From Nitrospinaceae bacterium (GTDB taxonomy: Bacteria; Nitrospinota; Nitrospinia; Nitrospinales; Nitrospinaceae), in the NCBI GenBank assembly GCA_029261535.1, contig JAJDBF010000061.1:62001-126000 (forward strand): a DNA stretch of 64,000 nt, in the 5' to 3' direction. Shown one piece after another: positions 55,412-64,000 of the stretch. The notes under the pieces were generated by a model. The model saw only the letters and a list, made by a program, of their open reading frames with translations, did not search any database and was not told the origin of the DNA. The translations under genes and the position numbers were made by a program. Every line of letters begins with the position of its first letter. The stretch's first letter is position 1.

Positions 55412-55547
55412 AACATCCCCCTTCCCCATTGGGAGAAGGAGACGTTTTCGTAATCGTGAAAACTGTTCCCCTCCTTTGAAGGAGGGGATACAGGGGAGGT
55501 TATATTCATAACCCCTCCCTCACCCTCCTCTTGAAAGGGGAGGGAAT
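55412..55547. repeat. Tandem GC-rich hairpin repeat
   Basis: Three or four successive stems: CTTCCCC/GGGAGAAG (55420-55438), CCCCTCC-TTTGAA-GGAGGGG (55468-55487), a perfect 11-bp GGGGAGGTTAT/ATAACCCCTCC (55493-55518), and CCCTCC/GGAGGG (55522-55547). This resembles intergenic repeat elements found in many copies in other genomes. It occupies most of the 336-bp gap between the pyrophosphorylase gene and the next gene. Confidence 0.6.
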
Positions 55548-55720
55548 ATTATTACCAACTCTATTGTCACTATCCAAAGAGGACCAAAGTTTTTTTACAA
55601 ACAAAAATCACACTTTGAGTTAAAAAATAGTCCGGTCAAAGTAACACAACAGCAGGTTATACTAGGACCCTACCTACAGGGTGTTCACCAAAACTTGAGA
55701 CCGATCATGGAATTTCACGA

Positions 55721-56395
55721 ATGCTGATTTTTAAGAAGAACATTTACTTTATCGACTACTCGTTTACCAACAGTGCCCCCTTTGGAATAGAAAGAGGCGA
55801 CCACGAAGGCCCCAAACCCATCGCTTACAATTTCATTTTTTCATCTCTGGCCAATGATCGCACCCTGTTCATCGAACTTCAAAAAATGCCGGAGTCTCTG
55901 GCAGAGGAACGGATCAAAATGTTTTTTCCCAACGCCAGCAGGTTCGGGTCGCCAGCAATCCTGAATCGAATGTCAAAGCGGTTGTTGCGTGCCTTTTTGA
56001 ATCACAGGGTATGGTACCAGATGAATTGTTATCACTTTTGCTATCTTTACGACACCTTGATAGAACTGGTCGAAGACTACAGCTATGGCGACCAAAATTT
56101 CAGGGAAAACCTCATGCCGGAACTTAAAGGGCAACCTATAAATTTTAATCAATTTTTGAACGAATATTTTTTTCACACCGCATTTTTAATCGATCCCGGA
56201 CGGTTTAGTAAAATGTCCGCGAAGGAACGCTTGCGCCTCGGGAAAATTGACCACAGCCTGCTCGGTATCCTCCCCACTCCGGAACCGGCACCGGATGATG
56301 AAGATGTCACATTGCAAAAGGTCATCAACAAAATACCTCCTGCCCCGGAAAACGTGGAGCTAGAGATTTATCCCGGCAACCCCTATTTGCGTTGA
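55721..56395 (+). CDS. Hypothetical protein
   Basis: A 224-residue protein with no recognised domain. The N-terminal half mixes hydrophobic and charged segments (KKNIYFIDYSFTNSAPFGIERGDHEGPKPIAYNF), the middle has Arg/Leu/Cys-rich helices (MSKRLLRAFLNHRVWYQMNCYHFCYLYDTLIELVED), and the end is acidic and Pro-rich (PTPEPAPDDEDVTLQKVINKIPPAPENVELE). No signal or membrane segment is certain. Divergent from the pyrophosphorylase gene and followed 89 bp later by nnr. Confidence 0.65.
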   Translation: MLIFKKNIYFIDYSFTNSAPFGIERGDHEGPKPIAYNFIFSSLANDRTLFIELQKMPESLAEERIKMFFPNASRFGSPAILNRMSKRLLRAFLNHRVWYQMNCYHFCYLYDTLIELVEDYSYGDQNFRENLMPELKGQPINFNQFLNEYFFHTAFLIDPGRFSKMSAKERLRLGKIDHSLLGILPTPEPAPDDEDVTLQKVINKIPPAPENVELEIYPGNPYLR

Positions 56396-56484
56396 GGTGA
56401 AACTGTTACCCAAATAAGAATTTTCCTATACCATGAACGTGTAACCCAAAAAACCCTTCCGGCGATTTCCAATAAGGCAAAATT

Positions 56485-58035
56485 TTGAAACAACTCCTGA
56501 CAGCAGATGAAATGCGCGAAGTGGATTCCATCACCATTGAGGAAGTTGGAATCCCTGGGATCGTATTGATGGAAAACGCCGGTACGGGAATCGTCCGCAC
56601 TATGGAACGGGTGATAAAAAATCTTGCGCGAAAAAAAGTGCTGGTGGTCTGCGGCAAAGGCAATAACGGCGGCGATGGTTTCGTCATCGCCCGTCATCTT
56701 TTTCTAAAGAGCGTCAACCTTCAGATCATCCTGCTGGGCACGGTCAAAAGCCTGCAAGGGGAGGCCCGTACCAATGCTGATAGTGCCCGCAAACTGAACA
56801 TCCCGTTACTCGAGATGACTCAGGCGAATTCCAGCCAATTGTCCCACGCCTTGCGCCACTCTCAGGTAATCGTCGATGCCATCTTCGGCACCGGCCTGAC
56901 CCGCAAAGTCGATGGACTCACCGCCAGCGTGATCCGGAAATTGAACGTCAGCGGGAAATTTGTGGTTGCGGTGGATATTCCATCGGGCATCGACTCGGAT
57001 ACCGGGCAGTTGTCCGGGCCACATATTCAAGCCGACCTCACCCTGGCACTTGCCGCTTTCAAACGCAGTCATTTTCTTTTCCCGGCGGCGGAGGCCATGG
57101 GCGCAATCGAATTGATCGACATCGGCATCCCCACCAGCGTTATCGACCGGGTAGCGGAGTCCGTCTCCGTATTGGAGCAGGATGACATCGCGCCTCTTTT
57201 TCCCAAAAGAAAACGCAACAGTCACAAGGGAACTTACGGACATCTTCTGGTGGTCGCAGGATCCACAGGCAAAGGCGGTTCCGCCGGACTGACTGCATTG
57301 GCCGGACTGCGCGCGGGCACCGGTCTTGTCACTCTCGCTTGTCCGGAATCTATGATCCCGTCTCAGGAGTGGCACCCGATGGAAGTGATGTCCGTGCCCC
57401 TCTCAGAAACAAAATCCGGTGCTATTGCAGAGTCTGCACTTCAGCCTGCCCTCATGGCACTAAAAGAAAAAAGTGCGCTGGCGATCGGGCCGGGACTCGG
57501 CACCTCCCCAGTGACCTTGAAGTTTATTGAAGGCCTGTTGTCGAATATCTCCTGCCCGTTGGTCATCGATGCCGATGGATTGAACCTCCTGGCCAAATCC
57601 AAAAAGTTACTGGACCGTCTGCCAGAGAACAGCATCTTGACACCGCATCCGAAAGAGATGTCGCGTTTGACCGGCCTTTCCACAGCGAATATTCAGAAGA
57701 ATCGTTTAAAAACCGTACAAGACTTCTGCTCCCACTATCAGGTCATTGTCGTCTTGAAAGGCGCGCACTCGATGATTGGCCTGCCTGACGGACGCGTGCG
57801 GATAAATCCCACCGGCCATGCCGGCATGGCCACCGCAGGCTCTGGCGATGTACTGACCGGCCTCATCGGCGGATTGCTGGCGCAGGGATTCTCTCCGGAA
57901 AACGCCGCGCTGGCCGGAGTTTATCTGCATGGACGGGCGGGGGACCTTTATGCGGAGGCACAACCTGAACAAACCCTCATTGCCAGCGATCTCCTCGACT
58001 ATCTACCCTCCGCCATTAAAGAGACGCTTCGCTAA
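56485..58035 (+). CDS. nnr: Bifunctional NAD(P)H-hydrate repair enzyme
   Basis: A 516-residue fusion of epimerase and dehydratase that repairs damaged NAD(P)H. The N-terminal YjeF-like domain shows LLTADEMREVDSITIEE and GKGNNGGDGFVIARHL; the C-terminal domain shows GPGLGTSPV, ITPHPKEMSRLTG-like SILTPHPKEM, and HAGMATAGSGDVLTGLIGGLLAQG. The start is TTG at 56485, with AAGG upstream. It overlaps tsaE by 1 bp in TAATG. Confidence 0.94.
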   Translation: MKQLLTADEMREVDSITIEEVGIPGIVLMENAGTGIVRTMERVIKNLARKKVLVVCGKGNNGGDGFVIARHLFLKSVNLQIILLGTVKSLQGEARTNADSARKLNIPLLEMTQANSSQLSHALRHSQVIVDAIFGTGLTRKVDGLTASVIRKLNVSGKFVVAVDIPSGIDSDTGQLSGPHIQADLTLALAAFKRSHFLFPAAEAMGAIELIDIGIPTSVIDRVAESVSVLEQDDIAPLFPKRKRNSHKGTYGHLLVVAGSTGKGGSAGLTALAGLRAGTGLVTLACPESMIPSQEWHPMEVMSVPLSETKSGAIAESALQPALMALKEKSALAIGPGLGTSPVTLKFIEGLLSNISCPLVIDADGLNLLAKSKKLLDRLPENSILTPHPKEMSRLTGLSTANIQKNRLKTVQDFCSHYQVIVVLKGAHSMIGLPDGRVRINPTGHAGMATAGSGDVLTGLIGGLLAQGFSPENAALAGVYLHGRAGDLYAEAQPEQTLIASDLLDYLPSAIKETLR

Positions 58036-58523
58036 TGCAATTCACGACGCACACCGCCGATGAAACCCTGGACCTCGGCTTTAAAATTGGAAAATGTCTT
58101 CAGCCCGGAGACTGCGTATTTCTTTTTGGCGATCTCGGCGCTGGAAAGACCACCCTGACGCTCGGATTAGCGCGGGGCCTTGGACTGCCGGATTCAGAAT
58201 ACGTTAGGAGCCCTACCTTCACTCTCATCAATCAGTATGAGGGACGGCATCCCATTTTCCACCTGGACCTGTACCGGATTGAATCCGTAGCTGAACTTGA
58301 CCAACTGGGACTGGAGGAAGTTTTCTCCAGTCAGGGAGTCTGTATTGTCGAGTGGGCTGAAAAATTGAGGGTGTCGGATAGCGAAGGGGAGTTTTCTCCC
58401 CGGTTCGGTATAGTATCCTGGCTTGAAATCAGGATCAATTGCCTTGAAGAGAACAGCCGAAAAATCGAGATCACTGCGCGTAATTTCCAGCCCTCGACGC
58501 ACCCCATTTTTTCTTTACAATGA
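58035..58523 (+). CDS. tsaE: tRNA threonylcarbamoyladenosine biosynthesis ATPase TsaE
   Basis: A 162-residue P-loop ATPase that supports TsaD in making t6A on tRNA. Walker A GDLGAGKTTLTLGLARGLG, then SPTFTLINQYEGRHPIFHLDLYRIES, DQLGLEEVF and CIVEWAEKL, the standard TsaE order. It shares its start with the stop of nnr; nnr-tsaE linkage is common. Confidence 0.95.
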   Translation: MQFTTHTADETLDLGFKIGKCLQPGDCVFLFGDLGAGKTTLTLGLARGLGLPDSEYVRSPTFTLINQYEGRHPIFHLDLYRIESVAELDQLGLEEVFSSQGVCIVEWAEKLRVSDSEGEFSPRFGIVSWLEIRINCLEENSRKIEITARNFQPSTHPIFSLQ

Positions 58524-58585
58524 TTTTCCGCTATGGCATCCTCTTTGCTAGGTACATCATTTGCATATGATTGGAATAAATTCTG

Positions 58586-59008
58586 ATGCTCAATAAAATC
58601 AGATTGTTACTGGTTCTTCTGGTGTTCGGGGTCGGCGGTTATGCAGGATATAACCTGCTGGTGAACTATCAGGGTTCCGGGACTCCCTTAAAAGTAAAAA
58701 TTAAAGACAATGGTATCGATGTCGAAATCGAAAACTTTAAACTGGAACATCAGATACTAGGCCGTAAAGATTGGGAATTAAAGGCGGATTTCGCTCAAAT
58801 AGATACTGAAAAAAAAATCACCCAGCTCAAAAACGTTAAGGTCGTTTTGACTATGGAAAATGACCAGGAGTCCACTATTTCAGCCGATTCCGGTTATATG
58901 AACAACGAAACCCAGGAAATTGACCTGAAGGGTCATGTTCGATTCAAGGCCACCATAGGCGATTTTCAAAACCGCTTTAATAAAACCTCTCTAAATACTT
59001 CTAAATGA
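58586..59008 (+). CDS. lptC: LPS export protein LptC
   Basis: A 140-residue bitopic inner-membrane protein that takes LPS from LptBFG and hands it to LptA. One N-terminal membrane segment (5-25, IRLLLVLLVFGVGGYAGYNLL), then a beta-jellyroll-like region (KIKDNGIDVEIENFKLEHQILGRKDWELKADFAQID, ISADSGYMNNETQEIDLKGHVRFKA). Shorter than many LptC proteins. It overlaps lptA by 4 bp. Confidence 0.85.
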   Translation: MLNKIRLLLVLLVFGVGGYAGYNLLVNYQGSGTPLKVKIKDNGIDVEIENFKLEHQILGRKDWELKADFAQIDTEKKITQLKNVKVVLTMENDQESTISADSGYMNNETQEIDLKGHVRFKATIGDFQNRFNKTSLNTSK

Positions 59009-59613
59009 CGATTCCTGTACTTCAAAATCACCTCACGCGCCTCCTGATTTTTGCATTTGTCTTGATCCTCGCCTGCCCGGCTATCGCGCAAGAGAGGGGA
59101 CTCAAATCATCTCTCTCCAAAAAAAGAGACCCAATTGAAATCACCTCCGACCGGATGCGCTCTGAAGAGCGAGGCCAGAAAATTATTTTTTCAGGAAATG
59201 TACTAGCGGTTTGGGGAGACCTCTCCATTCGCTCGGATGTGCTCGAAATCTATAATCATGAGGATAAAAACAACAATGACCCCAAGGCCACTTCCATTGG
59301 CGGAGGTCAGCAACTGGATGAGATCATCGCCATCGGCAATGTCGATGTTCGCCGGGGAGACCGTAGAGCTAAAGGCGACCGGGCAGTTTATCTGGACAAG
59401 GATCAGCGCATCATATTAAAAGGCAGTCCCAAGGCCATCGCTTGGGAAGGTGACAATATTATTGAAGGGAAAGAAATGATATTTTTCTTGGAGAGTGACC
59501 GTTTCCAGGTCAACAACCGGGTCCGTATCAAGTTGTTTCCGGGAAAATCCAACAGCAAAAAACCCCGCACCCGGTCGCGTGGTAAAACTGCGCCAAAATC
59601 CCGCCAGCCGTGA
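59005..59613 (+). CDS. lptA: LPS transport periplasmic protein LptA
   Basis: A 202-residue periplasmic bridge protein. A signal peptide ([16 protein letters not shown]) precedes the OstA-like jellyroll: [77 protein letters not shown]. The tail is basic and low-complexity (Lys, Arg, Ser). It overlaps lptB by 4 bp (GTGA). Confidence 0.93.
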   Translation: MTIPVLQNHLTRLLIFAFVLILACPAIAQERGLKSSLSKKRDPIEITSDRMRSEERGQKIIFSGNVLAVWGDLSIRSDVLEIYNHEDKNNNDPKATSIGGGQQLDEIIAIGNVDVRRGDRRAKGDRAVYLDKDQRIILKGSPKAIAWEGDNIIEGKEMIFFLESDRFQVNNRVRIKLFPGKSNSKKPRTRSRGKTAPKSRQP

Positions 59614-60332
59614 GTAAACTCGAAGCCGTCGATTTAATCAAGGCCTACAAAAAGCGACGGGTCGTCAATCATGTCAGCATCGAAGTCAAGCAGGGAGAGA
59701 TTGTCGGTTTGCTGGGGCCTAACGGTGCCGGAAAAACCACCACGTTTTACATGGTGGTTGGGCTGACTCGTCCCGATTCCGGCAAGGTTCTGCTGGATGG
59801 TGAGGACATCACCAAGTTTCCCATGTACAAAAGGGCCAAACGCGGGATCAGTTATCTGCCGCAGGAACCGTCGGTTTTCCGCAAGCTCACTGTGGAAGAA
59901 AACATCATCGCTGTACTTGAGGCGCAGGACCTCAGCGGATTTGATCGTAAAAAGAGAGCGCGGGCACTCTTGCGCGAGTTCAACATCCTGCACATAAAAG
60001 ATGCCAAAAGTTATTCGCTTTCCGGCGGTGAAAGACGACGGGTCGAAATCAGTCGGGCTCTTGCCACGTCTCCCGGTTTCATCCTGCTCGACGAACCCTT
60101 CGCAGGCATCGACCCTATTGCCGTCGCGGATATTCAGGGGATCGTTCAACAGCTCAAGGCGCGTAATATCGGGGTTTTGATCACCGATCACAATGTTCGC
60201 GAAACACTCAGCATCACCGACCGCGCCTATATCATCAGTGAAGGTCAGATTATCGCATCGGGTCTGCCGCTGGATGTCGCGCAGGATGCCAAGGTGAAAC
60301 AAATCTACCTTGGGGAACAGTTTTCGCTATGA
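59610..60332 (+). CDS. lptB: LPS export ATPase LptB
   Basis: A 240-residue ABC ATPase that powers LPS extraction. Walker [19 protein letters not shown]-loop [16 protein letters not shown], signature [15 protein letters not shown], Walker [17 protein letters not shown], and H-loop [11 protein letters not shown], with the LptB-typical C-terminal ERAYII-like [11 protein letters not shown] and [15 protein letters not shown] start. Confidence 0.97.
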   Translation: MSKLEAVDLIKAYKKRRVVNHVSIEVKQGEIVGLLGPNGAGKTTTFYMVVGLTRPDSGKVLLDGEDITKFPMYKRAKRGISYLPQEPSVFRKLTVEENIIAVLEAQDLSGFDRKKRARALLREFNILHIKDAKSYSLSGGERRRVEISRALATSPGFILLDEPFAGIDPIAVADIQGIVQQLKARNIGVLITDHNVRETLSITDRAYIISEGQIIASGLPLDVAQDAKVKQIYLGEQFSL

Positions 60333-60344
60333 GGCCAATCTGAC

Positions 60345-61844
60345 ATGGGCATGGAATTAAAGCTCAACCTCAAAATGAGCCAGAAGCTGGTCATGACCCC
60401 CATGCTCCAGCAGGCGATCAAACTGCTCCCGCTGGCCCGGCTGGAACTGGCTCAACTGGTTCGTCAGGAAATGATTGAAAATCCCGTTCTGGAAGAAATC
60501 CTGGAAGAGGATGAGGATGAAATCTTGCCGGAGGCGGATGAAGACTATGAAAATAATTCTTCCGACGGAGAGGGTGATACAAGCGACAACCAGGAGTTGG
60601 ATCAGGCACCTGAAATCACCGAACCGCTGGTTCATGAAGATATCGGACAGGAAGGTGAGTCTGCCAAAGATCAGGATATGGAGTGGGAGGAATACTTTCA
60701 GGACAACTACGAGCCTCATGTCCCGCTCGACCATTCCAGCGAACCGCCCAGTATCGAAGCCACTTGCAAAAAAGAACCCACCCTGCACGACCACCTTCAC
60801 TGGCAACTCAATTTATCAGTCGATTCGGATGAAGAAAAATTCATTGGTTCCTGCATCATCGGCAATATTCAAAATGACGGTTATTTAAACTCTGACCTTG
60901 AAGAACTCGCTGAAATCAGCAAGGCTCCGGTCGAAAAAGTTTCATCCGTCCTGAAGGTGATTCAAGGTTTTGACCCAACCGGGGTGGGCTCTCGCACTCT
61001 CAAGGAATGCCTGATGGCGCAAGCACTGGCTTTGCCACAAAAAAACCCTCTGCTGGAAAGTCTGATCGAAAACCACCTTGAGCACCTGGATCAGAGACAT
61101 TTACAGAAAGTCGCCAACAACCTCAAAGTTTCCATCGAGACTCTTTTATCTACACTGGACACCCTGAAAGAACTCGACCCCAAGCCCGGCCTGCAATTTC
61201 AGAGTGAAGGATTCGATTATATCGTGCCGGATGTCATCGTGGTCTTGACACAGGAGGGCTATGAAGTTCTCCTTAATGATGAAGGGGTGCCCAAGGTCCG
61301 CATCAGTTCGTACTATCACAACCTGCTTAAAAGCACTTCTGAGGATCAGACCAAAGAATATCTGGAGAGCAAATACCGGGCCGCGCAGTGGTTGATTAAA
61401 AGCATCGATCAACGTCGGCAAACCATTTATAAAGTGGGCAAGAGTATCGTAAAACTACAGACAGAATTTTTTGAGAAAGGGCTCAGCTACCTGAAACCCA
61501 TGGTGCTCAAGGATGTCGCGCTCGATATCGAAATGCACGAATCCACGGTGAGCCGCATCACCACCAATAAATATATTGATACACCGCAAGGAATTTTCGA
61601 GCTTAAATTCTTTTTCCACAGCGGAATCAAGTCCTATATGGGCAATAGTGCTCTTTCCTCTATCCGGGTCAAAAGTATGATAAAGGAGATCATTGCCGAG
61701 GAAAATCCGAAAAAGCCTTTAACAGACGATGAAATGGTGGAGATGCTGATGAAAAAGAATGCCAAAATTGCTCGCAGGACGGTGACCAAGTATCGAAAAG
61801 AGCTCAGCATTCCCCCGGCAAGCAAACGAAAAGTATTGTTTTAA
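60345..61844 (+). CDS. rpoN: RNA polymerase sigma-54 factor
   Basis: A 499-residue sigma factor for enhancer-dependent promoters. Region I (LKMSQKLVMTPMLQQAIKLLPLARLELAQLV), an acidic region II (about 45-130), core-binding region, and the C-terminal RpoN box as ARRTVTKYRKELSIP. It follows lptB by 12 bp and precedes hpf and ptsN, the usual order. The activator at 17547 would act through it. Confidence 0.97.
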   Translation: MGMELKLNLKMSQKLVMTPMLQQAIKLLPLARLELAQLVRQEMIENPVLEEILEEDEDEILPEADEDYENNSSDGEGDTSDNQELDQAPEITEPLVHEDIGQEGESAKDQDMEWEEYFQDNYEPHVPLDHSSEPPSIEATCKKEPTLHDHLHWQLNLSVDSDEEKFIGSCIIGNIQNDGYLNSDLEELAEISKAPVEKVSSVLKVIQGFDPTGVGSRTLKECLMAQALALPQKNPLLESLIENHLEHLDQRHLQKVANNLKVSIETLLSTLDTLKELDPKPGLQFQSEGFDYIVPDVIVVLTQEGYEVLLNDEGVPKVRISSYYHNLLKSTSEDQTKEYLESKYRAAQWLIKSIDQRRQTIYKVGKSIVKLQTEFFEKGLSYLKPMVLKDVALDIEMHESTVSRITTNKYIDTPQGIFELKFFFHSGIKSYMGNSALSSIRVKSMIKEIIAEENPKKPLTDDEMVEMLMKKNAKIARRTVTKYRKELSIPPASKRKVLF

Positions 61845-62039
61845 CCACCTTGCGGGTGCTCCACGCACGGCGAACGGACCCACTTGCGTGGGGGACACGA
61901 GCTAAACTGTAAAAGGGTGCCAAGACCGGAAATAATGGCCCGGTGGCTTGAATAGCAGATTCTACGGGTTGCAAAAAGTTGGCGGGCAATATATTCTTAT
62001 TCGCTTGTACATAGAAACTTGTCTTAATGGAGTTTTTTC
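61845..62039. other. Gap between rpoN and hpf with alternative hairpins
   Basis: About 195 bases. CCACGCA (61861-61867) and TGCGTGG (61885-61891) form a 7-bp stem, overlapping another, CCCAC/GTGGG (61879-61892). They are mutually exclusive. No T-run follows. Probably a processing site or attenuator-like element, but untested. Confidence 0.35.
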
Positions 62040-62369
62040 ATGAAATTAACCGTCACAGGTCGGCATTTAAAGATCACCGATGCCATTCAGGAACATCTCG
62101 ACGCTCAGGTTGATCGCCACATGAGACCCTGGCTAAAGGGTCCGGGGGATATTCACTTTGCTCTGGCCGTTGAAAAACAGAGGCATTTTGCCGAGGTGAC
62201 CGTCAAAAGCAAAGGCTACAGTGTGCATGCTGAAAACGAAACGGGCGACCTGTATGCCGCCATTGACGGAGCCATCTTGAAAGCCGAAAAACAGCTCAAA
62301 AAACATAAGGAACGAGCCGCCAGTCTAAAATCAAAACAAAACCACAAAGTCAACGAAAAGACCATTTGA
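62040..62369 (+). CDS. hpf: Ribosome hibernation-promoting factor (short form)
   Basis: A 109-residue protein that binds the 30S subunit during starvation. TVTGRHLKITDAIQEHLDAQVDRH and EVTVKSKGYSVHAENETGDLYAAIDGAILKAEKQLKKHKER are typical. No C-terminal long extension, so this is the short HPF type. GGAG precedes the ATG. Confidence 0.95.
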   Translation: MKLTVTGRHLKITDAIQEHLDAQVDRHMRPWLKGPGDIHFALAVEKQRHFAEVTVKSKGYSVHAENETGDLYAAIDGAILKAEKQLKKHKERAASLKSKQNHKVNEKTI

Positions 62370-62404
62370 TTCACCCTGTCCCCGATTAATTTGTAAACCG
62401 CTTT

Positions 62405-62869
62405 ATGAAAATCAGCGAAATACTTTCTCAGGACTTTATCATTGCCAACCTGGAACCCGACAACAAACCGGGTGTCCTCGAAACCCTGTGCCGCTTTCTG
62501 AAAGACAAGGGTGTCATCAAGGATGATGCCGTCCTGCGCGAAGCCCTGCTGGAACGGGAAAAGCTGGGAAGCACCGGCATCGGTGAAAATGTTGCCATTC
62601 CCCATGCAAAATCTGATGATATTGACCGTATCATTTGCGTCTTCGGCAAATCCGAAAATGGAATTGAGTACGAATCTCTGGACCAGAAACCCGTTAACTT
62701 TGTATGTCTTCTTCTGGCACCAAGCAACTCGACCGGTCAGCATTTAAAAGCTCTGGCAAGGATTGCTCGTCTCCTGAAAAGTCAGGCTTTGCGGGAAGCT
62801 ATTTTAAAAGCCAAAGATGCCTCCGCAATTTTCACACTCATTCAAGACGAAGATTCCAAGTTCATCTAA
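62405..62869 (+). CDS. ptsN: Nitrogen PTS EIIA component PtsN
   Basis: A 154-residue EIIA-Ntr domain protein. Phosphorylated His67 in GSTGIGENVAIPHAKSDDI is conserved, followed by NFVCLLLAPSN and LKALARIARLLKSQALREAILKAKDASAIFTLI. It would regulate potassium, nitrogen or sigma-54-related processes. Situated between hpf and ptsI. Confidence 0.95.
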   Translation: MKISEILSQDFIIANLEPDNKPGVLETLCRFLKDKGVIKDDAVLREALLEREKLGSTGIGENVAIPHAKSDDIDRIICVFGKSENGIEYESLDQKPVNFVCLLLAPSNSTGQHLKALARIARLLKSQALREAILKAKDASAIFTLIQDEDSKFI

Positions 62870-62895
62870 TCCCCCCTGATCGCGGGTCACCATCC

Positions 62896-64000
62896 ATGAA
62901 AAAATTATCAGGCATCCAGGTATCCCCCGGAGTGGCCATTGGTGAGGCGTACCTGCTTGACCGGTCCAAGATTTGTGTCATCAAACACAAAATATCTGAA
63001 GACCAGGTAGCAGGTGAAATTGAACGTCTGCGGACAGCGATTGAACAATCCAAATCACAAATGCAGGATATAAAAAAAAGAGCCGGCTCGATTTCGGACA
63101 AGTACTCCATCATCCTGGACACCTACACCCTACTCCTTGAAGATGATATCCTGGTCAATGAAACCATCGAGAACATTGAGAAGGAGTTGCTCAATGCCGA
63201 ATGGGCTTTGACCAGGACGCTGGACAAGTTCACCAAACTGTTCAATAACATCAATGACGAATACCTGAAAGCCAAGCAGGATGACCTCGACCTCGTTGTC
63301 CATGGTGTCATCAAAAATCTAGTTGGACACGAGCAGGAAAGTTTATCGGATATAGACCGACCGGTGGTCCTCATCTCTCATTCAGTCAGTCCTTCAGACA
63401 CGATATTAATGCCGCGGCAATTTGTGCTGGGAATGGGCACGGAAGTCGGAGGGAAAACGTCCCATGTCGGTATTTTTGCCTCGGCACTTGGCATTCCCGC
63501 AGTGGTCGGTATTTCCGATTTGTGTCAGATTGTCAATTCAGGGGACAAAATCATTATCGATGGCATCAAAGGTGAAATTGTCATTAATCCTGATGAAGAC
63601 CATCTGCAACTTTACCAGCGCAAACAGAAAAATTATCAGCATTACCAGAGCACCTTGCTGAAGGAAGTCGATCAACCGTCACAAACGATGGATGGTCATC
63701 CCGTGCAACTCATGGGCAATATCGAATCCAGCCATGAGGTCAAATCGGTCAAGCGTTTCGGAGGTCAGGGCATTGGTTTGTATCGAACGGAATACCTTTA
63801 CTTAGGCAATACCGACAGGCTCCCAACCGAAAATGACCTCTATCAGAATTTCAAGGAAGTGGTTCGGGCGGTGCACCCCTGCCCTGTTGTGATTCGGACT
63901 TTGGACATTGGGGCAGACAAACCCCTGCCGGGCCTCAATCAAAAATCCGAGGCCAACCCGGCCCTGGGTTTACGCGGCATTCGTTTGTCCCTCACCAATC
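62896..64000 (+). CDS. ptsI: PTS phosphoenolpyruvate-protein phosphotransferase, 3' end cut by window
   Basis: Enzyme I passes the phosphate of PEP to HPr. About 368 codons are present: LSGIQVSPGVAIGEAYLL at the start, the phosphohistidine motif GGKTSHVGIFASALGIPAVVG, and GIGLYRTEYLYL of the PEP-binding domain, running off the right edge at GIRLSLTN. It starts 26 bp after ptsN. HPr (ptsH) is not between them. The lack of an N-terminal GAF domain favours PtsI over PtsP. Confidence 0.92.
   Translation, partial: MKKLSGIQVSPGVAIGEAYLLDRSKICVIKHKISEDQVAGEIERLRTAIEQSKSQMQDIKKRAGSISDKYSIILDTYTLLLEDDILVNETIENIEKELLNAEWALTRTLDKFTKLFNNINDEYLKAKQDDLDLVVHGVIKNLVGHEQESLSDIDRPVVLISHSVSPSDTILMPRQFVLGMGTEVGGKTSHVGIFASALGIPAVVGISDLCQIVNSGDKIIIDGIKGEIVINPDEDHLQLYQRKQKNYQHYQSTLLKEVDQPSQTMDGHPVQLMGNIESSHEVKSVKRFGGQGIGLYRTEYLYLGNTDRLPTENDLYQNFKEVVRAVHPCPVVIRTLDIGADKPLPGLNQKSEANPALGLRGIRLSLTN

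Overview
The window is a dense piece of bacterial chromosome, with about 60 protein genes on both strands, short gaps and hairpin terminators between convergent units. The cell is Gram-negative: it has lptC/lptA/lptB, an MsbA-type exporter, lipoproteins with lipoboxes, an Slp-type outer-membrane lipoprotein and periplasmic proteases. No rRNA, tRNA, CRISPR array, phage or complete insertion sequence was found. The gene mix (lpt-rpoN-hpf-ptsN block, threonine pathway operon, moaCDE, oleA/oleB, PCP_red domains on a universal-stress protein) fits Nitrospinota or a deltaproteobacterial relative. That placement is inference, because no phylogenetic marker lies in the window.

Layout. 1-4.1 kb (minus): an apparent operon of XRE regulator, unknown membrane protein, class A penicillin-binding protein and a membrane protein cut by the left edge. 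4.5-13.1 kb: small unknowns, a radical SAM enzyme with a small partner, lipoproteins, birA, an Slp protein, a DnaJ-like chaperone with a shortened zinc region, a LapA-domain protein and an acidic-tailed membrane protein. 13.2-16 kb: exported rhodanese, Rieske protein, a DinJ-YafQ toxin-antitoxin pair and a His-rich SmbP-like protein, interspersed with short dispersed repeats. 16.4-17.3 kb: flgB and fliE without flgC. 17.5-26 kb: a GAF/sigma-54 activator, ahcY, an oleA-oleB pair and msbA. 26-28 kb: a large protein combining two universal-stress domains, a zinc ribbon and three PCP_red domains. 28.7-36 kb: class II aldolase, UbiB-like kinase, M16 protease, DMT transporter. 35.9-43.3 kb: moaCDE, then an AddB/AddA-like helicase-nuclease pair. 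43.3-51.3 kb (minus): clpB, trxB, and alaC-hom-thrC. 51.4-55.4 kb: anchored serine protease, uppP, an unknown secreted protein and a eukaryotic-type UDP-sugar pyrophosphorylase. 55.7-64 kb (plus): an unknown gene, nnr-tsaE, lptC-lptA-lptB-rpoN, hpf, ptsN and the start of ptsI.

How parts fit together. Envelope work recurs: PBP1A, UppP (lipid-carrier recycling), MsbA/LptCAB (LPS export), lipoproteins and periplasmic proteases. The lpt-rpoN-hpf-ptsN-ptsI run couples LPS transport, sigma-54, ribosome hibernation and nitrogen-PTS signalling. RpoN is the factor that the activator at 17.5 kb would work with. alaC-hom-thrC makes alanine and threonine precursors, and moaCDE make molybdopterin.

The most unusual items are the USP/zinc-ribbon/PCP_red protein with its long structured leader; a 109-bp element found twice (upstream of dnaJ-like and trxB) whose inverted-repeat pairing is largely kept despite many substitutions; oleA-oleB without oleC/oleD beside them; flgB-fliE lacking flgC; and a MoaD ending in GGI instead of GG.
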